From positions 1 to 10,225 of the forward strand of contig JAHEMX010000089.1 of the NCBI GenBank assembly GCA_024643445.1: a stretch of 10,225 nucleotides of DNA, read 5' to 3'. Each line of letters opens with the position of its first letter. Position 1 is the first letter of the stretch. Below, in pieces: positions 6,310-10,225 of this stretch. This DNA comes from Desulfobulbaceae bacterium (GTDB taxonomy: Bacteria; Desulfobacterota; Desulfobulbia; Desulfobulbales; Desulfocapsaceae). Under the pieces are notes generated by a model. The model was not told the origin of the DNA and made no database searches. It worked only from the letters and a program-made list of their open reading frames with translations. A program made the translations under genes and the position numbers.

Positions 6310-8394
6310 ATGGATAGATTATCTGCGTTCTCAACCCAACCTCCTCACCGGCCCATGAAATCGACTCTCTCACGGAAGGTGCCCGACACCGCACTCTCAG
6401 CTTTTTCTTCATTTGAAAAATACGGCAATGCTCAGCACTTCAAAATTCAGGATTACCGTGATCTAGAGAAGACGCTGGAACTGGACGAAGCCCTGTGGAT
6501 CGCCACCACCGCTCCCGTTTCCAACCTGAAGGCTGACGAAGGGTTTCTCGCCCTGCTCGATTCGGATCAGGACGGTCGCCTGCGTGCTGAGGAAGTAAAG
6601 GATGGTATTCGTTTCCTGCTCTCAAACCTGACCGATTACTCGGGTATCCGATCGGGAAACAGCAGCCTGCCTCTTGATGCGATAAAAAAGGACACCGAAA
6701 TCGGCAGCCGCATTCACACCTCGGCAAGCAAGGTTCTCAAACGGGTCCGGTCGACCGGTAACCGCGTCGACCTGGCACAAGTGCGGGACGTCAAGGAGGA
6801 AGTACTTCAGGGAGGGCTCGATGAGGCCGGCATCGTCCTTTCCGAAGCGGCAGACAGCGAGAAAACAGGTCTCTTGATCCGAGATATTCTCAGCTCGGTT
6901 GGCGGGAGGAAACACCATAACGGCATGGTCGGGGTCGATCGCGAGCATATGAAGGATTTTTTTTCCCAGTGCCGCCGCTACCTGGACTGGCTGCTTGAAG
7001 CTGGAGCGATAGGTGAAGAGGAGCCAAACAAAATCATGCCCCTGGCTGGAAATACCGCCCAGGGTCATGAACTGCTGCAATCGTTGTCGAAGAAACTAAC
7101 GCAATATTTCCTGCTCTGCGACATAAAACGGCTCAACCCGAAGCTGCTCGAGCGGGCCCTGGCCGAGCCCGAAGCCAACATCGCTCTCAACCTGATTCAG
7201 AGCGAACAGGCAGAGGCCTATCTGGCGGGTGCACCGCTCTGCATCCTCGATGCCGAAGGGACCCTCGATCTGGCGGGTGAGATGAACCCCTATTTCCAAA
7301 AAGCCATTATCGATTTTGCCGTGCTTGTTGTAAAACCCTTACTTGGCAGCGAAACAAAGAGTCTCGACAAGCAGTCCCTGCAGCAACTCGATTTTATCTT
7401 TCAGCCTTACCGGGAGTGGATGGGGCGAATGCCGGACGTACAGGTCGCCCATCTCGAACCGGAATCGATTCAGACCTATCTGAATGACCCGGCGTATCGG
7501 CAAACGCTTGAGCGGCTGATCGAAGAGAGTCATCAAACGGCTTTCGTGCTGGAAAATCTGAGAGATCTGGAACGGCTCCTGCTCTACCAGGCTTATATCC
7601 TGCCCCTGCTCAATAGCTTCGTCAGTTTCCCGCATCTCTACAACCCGGAAAAACGTGCTCTCTTCGAGGAAGGCACGTTGATCATGGACGGCAGGCATTT
7701 TACCCTGGCGATAAAAGTCGACGACCGTGAACATCATATTGAAACCTGCCGAAGCTCTAATATCTTTGTGATATATTGCGAACTCTTCGGCTCCGACGGT
7801 GAAATGAAATATGAGATAGCCGTCCCGGTCACTTCCGGTAATCGAGGTACCATCCGCCTGCACAAATGGGGAATTTTCAACGATATAAGCGGCAACGAAC
7901 TGCATGCCAGGGTCGTCGATATAGTCGAGAATCCGATCAGTGTCGGTGAGGCGATTATCGATCCGTTTATCCGCATCAGCCGGTCATTTTTTTCCCGTCT
8001 CGAGAATTTTTCCTCGAAGGCTGAAGAGCGGCTCTTTCGCCGGGAAGAAAAGAAGGACAAGGACAAGAAAAAAAAGGATGAGGTTTCAGGCGGACTGCTT
8101 GCCGGCGGCGGCGTGGCGATTGCCGCTGTTGGTTCATCGTTTGCCTTCATGGTCAAGACGCTGTCTGGCCTCACCCTGAAAACGGTAGGTCTCGCACTGT
8201 TGATCCTGGCCGCCATTATTGCTGTCCCTGCAGGGATTGCCGCCTACTACAGGCTGTCGAGAAGGGACTTGAGCACCATCCTGGAAGGCTCAGGCTGGGG
8301 CATCAACTCTCGCATGAAGCTGACGGCCGCCCAGGCAGCGTGTTTCACCTTTCGACCGACGGTATCGCCTGACGCCAAAAGAAAAGTGACGTAA
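6310..8394 (+). CDS. Unrecognised EF-hand protein with C-terminal membrane hairpin
   Basis: A 694-residue protein I cannot assign to a named family. Residues 84-95 form a canonical EF-hand loop (DSDQDGRLRAEE: D84, D86, D88, G89, E95), which should bind calcium. Residues about 100-450 look mainly helical and charged, without a signal peptide. Residues about 455-555 look beta-rich (short alternating hydrophobic strands such as TIRLHKWGIF). A Lys/Asp-rich linker (about 578-591) leads to two hydrophobic segments, about 596-615 and 624-647, which probably form a membrane hairpin. The end has a conserved-looking stretch, LEGSGWGINSRMKLT. The bulk of the protein before the hairpin is therefore likely cytoplasmic, with membrane anchoring at the C terminus (inference). 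The start is uncertain: ATG 6310 and ATG 6355 are in frame and neither has a clear ribosome site. It stands alone between a pseudogene and the peroxide unit, so context gives no role. Confidence 0.85.
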   Translation: MDRLSAFSTQPPHRPMKSTLSRKVPDTALSAFSSFEKYGNAQHFKIQDYRDLEKTLELDEALWIATTAPVSNLKADEGFLALLDSDQDGRLRAEEVKDGIRFLLSNLTDYSGIRSGNSSLPLDAIKKDTEIGSRIHTSASKVLKRVRSTGNRVDLAQVRDVKEEVLQGGLDEAGIVLSEAADSEKTGLLIRDILSSVGGRKHHNGMVGVDREHMKDFFSQCRRYLDWLLEAGAIGEEEPNKIMPLAGNTAQGHELLQSLSKKLTQYFLLCDIKRLNPKLLERALAEPEANIALNLIQSEQAEAYLAGAPLCILDAEGTLDLAGEMNPYFQKAIIDFAVLVVKPLLGSETKSLDKQSLQQLDFIFQPYREWMGRMPDVQVAHLEPESIQTYLNDPAYRQTLERLIEESHQTAFVLENLRDLERLLLYQAYILPLLNSFVSFPHLYNPEKRALFEEGTLIMDGRHFTLAIKVDDREHHIETCRSSNIFVIYCELFGSDGEMKYEIAVPVTSGNRGTIRLHKWGIFNDISGNELHARVVDIVENPISVGEAIIDPFIRISRSFFSRLENFSSKAEERLFRREEKKDKDKKKKDEVSGGLLAGGGVAIAAVGSSFAFMVKTLSGLTLKTVGLALLILAAIIAVPAGIAAYYRLSRRDLSTILEGSGWGINSRMKLTAAQAACFTFRPTVSPDAKRKVT

Positions 8395-8404
8395 CGGGTG
8401 AAAA

Positions 8405-8566
8405 ATGAGCGCGATCAAGGCATTGCGTTTCCTGCTCATATTCATTGCGGTGTTTTCCCTCTCTGATAATCTCACATCGCTCTTTTTCGGCGTTCAGGCA
8501 GTCTTGCCGGACGGATTGCTTTGGCGAGCCTGGAGAAGTGAGGGCGGCCGCGTTTGCTTCATCTAA
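8405..8566 (+). CDS. Possible 53-residue hydrophobic peptide
   Basis: A short ORF beginning 10 bases after the EF-hand gene stop. It encodes MSAIKALRFLLIFIAVFSL and then about 34 more residues with several aromatic and basic residues (LLWRAWRSEGGR). The N terminus has two basic residues and a hydrophobic core of about 13-15 residues, so it could be a single membrane segment or an uncleaved signal. The upstream GGGTG is a weak ribosome site. Tight spacing would suit translational coupling to the EF-hand gene. It is too short to be sure that it is real; it could also be the remnant of a longer membrane protein. I recognise no family. Confidence 0.35.
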   Translation: MSAIKALRFLLIFIAVFSLSDNLTSLFFGVQAVLPDGLLWRAWRSEGGRVCFI

Positions 8567-8721
8567 CAGCCTGCACCACTCAACGCAGCTATCTGCAGCA
8601 TTAATCCAAAAAAAGAATCGTTACGCGTGCTGGCCTGATACGTCCTGAATTGCACGATATAACGGCTGCATAAGAGAACCTTACCCCTCATTTCTCTTGT
8701 AACTAAAGACTAGAGCAGGTG
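8567..8721. other. Gap before the perR promoter
   Basis: No gene visible. It contains a 7-base perfect inverted repeat (AAGAGAA 8672-8678 and TTCTCTT 8692-8698, 13-base loop) that is AT-rich and lacks a T-run, so at most a weak transcript end for the genes before it. Confidence 0.4.
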
Positions 8722-8749
8722 TTGACCATCGCTAGATGATGGTTAATAT
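8722..8749 (+). promoter_or_regulatory. Probable perR promoter overlapped by an inverted repeat
   Basis: A -35 TTGACC (8722-8727) and a -10-like TAATAT (8744-8749) are 16 bases apart, predicting a start near 8756. The same bases contain an inverted repeat: TTGACCATC (8722-8730) and GATGGTTAA (8738-8746), 8 of 9 pairs matching across a 7-base spacer. A dimeric regulator bound here would cover both promoter boxes. Which protein binds is unknown. Confidence 0.5.
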
Positions 8750-8754
8750 GCAGG

Positions 8755-8770
8755 TAGGAATTGATTCTTA
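8755..8770 (+). promoter_or_regulatory. PerR-box-like operator at the predicted perR transcription start
   Basis: TAGGAATTGATTCTTA is an imperfect palindrome with the GAAT/ATTC half-sites of the Bacillus PerR box (TTAGAAT-N-ATTCTAA), here separated by two bases instead of one. It lies just after the predicted -10 box, where a bound repressor would block transcription. This supports autoregulation by the PerR encoded next to it (inference). Confidence 0.45.
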
Positions 8771-8784
8771 ACAAATGGGTGATT

Positions 8785-9237
8785 ATGACCATCGAGAAGA
8801 AGGAAGTCGAGCAACGAATGAAACACTTCGAGACGGTTTGCCGTGACGAAGGAATCAAGCTGACGCACCAGCGCATCGAGATTTTTCGCGAAGTTGCTCA
8901 TACAGGGGATCATCCGGATGCCGACCAGATTTTCCGGCGTGTCAGGGACCGGATGCCGACCGTCTCTCTTGACACCGTCTACCGCACACTCTGGCTGCTC
9001 AATGATCTTGGGCTGGTGGTAACGCTTGGTTCAAGCCGTGAACGGACCCGTTTCGACGCAAACCTGAGCAGCCACCATCATTTTGTCTGCGGGCAATGTG
9101 GATTCACTCATGACTTCTACAGCAATGATCTTGATAACATCAGACTACCTGATTCGGTAGGAACTCTCGGTGAGATTGAAGCAACCCACGTTGAACTACG
9201 GGGCGTCTGCCGGGAATGTTTAGAGAAAGGAAGATGA
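8785..9237 (+). CDS. perR: Peroxide-sensing Fur-family repressor PerR
   Basis: A 150-residue cytoplasmic metal-dependent repressor. The winged-helix DNA-binding domain includes LTHQR and the recognition region SLDTVYRTL (about 61-69); the C-terminal half binds metal and dimerises. Against Bacillus subtilis PerR every key residue is present at a constant offset of +6: regulatory-site H43, D91, H97, H99 and D110, and structural-zinc C102, C105, C142 and C145. Asp at the last regulatory position is the mark of PerR over Fur. In PerR, peroxide oxidises the iron-bound His residues and releases DNA. ATG 8785 gives a normal N-terminal helix; TTG 8761 and ATG 8818 are also in frame, and no start has a well-spaced ribosome site (AAGGAAG before 8818 is the best sequence but spaced a little far). 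A catalase-peroxidase gene follows by 85 bases, a typical PerR target. Confidence 0.93.
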   Translation: MTIEKKEVEQRMKHFETVCRDEGIKLTHQRIEIFREVAHTGDHPDADQIFRRVRDRMPTVSLDTVYRTLWLLNDLGLVVTLGSSRERTRFDANLSSHHHFVCGQCGFTHDFYSNDLDNIRLPDSVGTLGEIEATHVELRGVCRECLEKGR

Positions 9238-9305
9238 AGAACCCTTTCACAAATACATCCCGGGCACCAATCCACTGCATTCATGGCAGCACCGTGAATA
9301 CATAA
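9234..9305 (+). CDS. Possible 23-residue leader ORF between perR and katG
   Basis: An ATG overlapping the perR stop as ATGA opens a 23-codon ORF (starts MKNPFTNTSRAP) that ends 17 bases before the katG start. AAAGGA lies only 2-3 bases upstream, which is too close for efficient initiation, but the overlap could allow re-initiation. No family is recognised; chance is quite possible. Confidence 0.15.
   Translation: MKNPFTNTSRAPIHCIHGSTVNT
9276..9302 (+). other. Inverted repeat / hairpin in the perR-katG spacer
   Basis: ATTCATGG (9279-9286) pairs with CCGTGAAT (9292-9299) across a 5-base loop, with one G-U pair; two further pairs flank it after one mismatch. It ends 20 bases before the katG ATG and has an A-rich tail, not a T-run. 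It could be an mRNA stability element uncoupling perR and katG levels, or an operator, since it contains ATTC and GAAT halves in the reverse order. Confidence 0.35.
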
Positions 9306-9322
9306 AAAATGGAGGTAACAGT

Positions 9323-10225
9323 ATGAGTGGTAACGGTAAATGTCCGGTAACGGGCGCGGTTAACAAACCCACGGCAAGCCGTGGTACGTCTAATAAGGAC
9401 TGGTGGCCCAACCAGTTGAACCTCGATATTTTGCGCCAGCATTGCCCCAAGTCCAATCCGATGGGCAAGGATTTCAACTACGCCAAAGCATTCAAGAGTC
9501 TTGACCTCAAAGCCGTGAAGGAAGATCTTCTCAAGCTGATGACCGACTCACAGGACTGGTGGCCGGCGGATTACGGTCACTATGGGCCGTTTTTCATCCG
9601 CATGGCATGGCACAGCGCCGGTACCTACCGCAGCGGCGACGGCCGCGGCGGAGCAGGTACCGGCAACCAGCGCTTTGCGCCCGTCAACAGCTGGCCCGAC
9701 AACGTAAACCTCGATAAGGCACGCCGACTGCTTTGGCCGATCAAGCAGAAGTATGGCCGGAAAATCTCCTGGGCCGACCTGATGATTCTCACCGGCAATG
9801 TCGCTCTGGAATCGATGGGATTCAAGACCTTCGGTTTCGCCGGCGGACGTGAAGACATCTGGGAGCCGGAGAAAGACATTTACTGGGGAGCAGAGGATAC
9901 CTGGCTGGGTGACAAACGCTACTCCGGGGAGCGGGACCTGGAAGATCCGCTCGCCGCCGTGCAGATGGGTCTGATCTACGTGAACCCGGAAGGGCCGAAC
10001 GGCGAACCGGATCCGCTCGCGTCCGGCCGGGATATTCGCGAAACATTTGCGCGAATGGCAATGAACGACGAGGAGACCGTCGCGCTCACTGCCGGCGGAC
10101 ACACCTTTGGCAAATGCCACGGCGCCGGCGATCCGGCACTCGTCGGGCCTGAACCCGAGGCTGCCGGCATCGAAGAGCAGGGCCTCGGCTGGAAGAGCAG
10201 CCATCGCAGCGGCAAAGGTGGTGAT
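9323..10225 (+). CDS. katG: Catalase-peroxidase KatG, 5' part (301 codons)
   Basis: The N-terminal 301 residues of a bifunctional haem catalase-peroxidase, which disproportionates hydrogen peroxide; the family is about 720-740 residues, so the window ends inside the N-terminal catalytic domain. The distal-site residues R93, W96 and H97 (RMAWHSAGTYR) and D126 are present. The Met-Tyr-Trp crosslink set needed for catalase activity is intact: W96, Y219 (GLIYVNPEGP) and M245 (ARMAMND). H260 in TAGGHTFGK is the proximal haem ligand. The protein starts MSGNGKCPVTG without a secretion signal, so it is cytoplasmic. ATG 9323 has a strong ribosome site, GGAGGT (9311-9316), 6 bases upstream. It lies 85 bases after perR with no clear promoter between, so it is probably co-transcribed and derepressed by peroxide. 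Confidence 0.97.
   Translation, partial: MSGNGKCPVTGAVNKPTASRGTSNKDWWPNQLNLDILRQHCPKSNPMGKDFNYAKAFKSLDLKAVKEDLLKLMTDSQDWWPADYGHYGPFFIRMAWHSAGTYRSGDGRGGAGTGNQRFAPVNSWPDNVNLDKARRLLWPIKQKYGRKISWADLMILTGNVALESMGFKTFGFAGGREDIWEPEKDIYWGAEDTWLGDKRYSGERDLEDPLAAVQMGLIYVNPEGPNGEPDPLASGRDIRETFARMAMNDEETVALTAGGHTFGKCHGAGDPALVGPEPEAAGIEEQGLGWKSSHRSGKGGD

Noticed and set aside
6238..8698. 12-base repeat CTCATTTCTCTT at 6238-6249 and 8687-8698, both upstream of genes
   Set aside because: Pyrimidine-rich and short, with no shared flanks and different distances to the genes; likely chance.
1..10225. CRISPR arrays, tRNA or rRNA genes, insertion sequences, phage genes
   Set aside because: No regular repeat-spacer pattern, tRNA-like fold, rRNA stretch, transposase or terminal repeats were seen.

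Overview
The window reads as a stretch of a GC-rich bacterial chromosome, with every supported gene on the + strand. The gene content suggests an anaerobic or oxygen-tolerant heterotroph: beta-keto acid and CoA-thioester catabolism, an NDP-forming acyl-CoA synthetase, and a PerR-KatG peroxide defence pair. A Desulfobacterota-like host would fit, but that is an inference from gene content and style; no marker gene is present.

Positions 1-5887 form a catabolic block. It opens with the 3' end of a LivF-type ABC transporter ATPase. A 272-base gap with a candidate promoter follows, then two dissimilar 3-hydroxyacyl-CoA-dehydrogenase-fold genes (718-1620 and 1679-2638) and a beta-keto acid cleavage enzyme (BKACE, DUF849; 2693-3619). 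After a hairpin-rich 162-base gap comes a fused NDP-forming acyl-CoA synthetase (3782-5887). A working model is uptake of a substrate by the Liv-type transporter and oxidation of a 3-hydroxy acid to a 3-keto acid. BKACE would then cleave this with acetyl-CoA to give acetoacetate plus a new acyl-CoA, and the synthetase would turn the thioester bond into ATP or GTP. The substrate cannot be read from the sequence.

Positions 5888-6309 look empty but carry a decayed 3' fragment of a CoA-transferase beta subunit (6066-6221). This is the type of enzyme that could handle acetoacetate or acyl-CoA in such a pathway, so the locus may once have been larger.

Positions 6310-8394 encode a 694-residue protein I do not recognise. 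It has one canonical EF-hand loop near the N terminus, a beta-rich central region, a Lys/Asp-rich linker and two C-terminal membrane segments. A possible 53-residue hydrophobic peptide follows 10 bases later.

Positions 8567-10225 hold a peroxide-response unit. A promoter overlapped by one inverted repeat and followed by a PerR-box-like palindrome precedes perR, whose metal-site residues are all present. After an 85-base spacer with a hairpin and a 23-codon ORF comes katG, cut by the window edge after 301 codons. PerR probably represses its own gene and katG.
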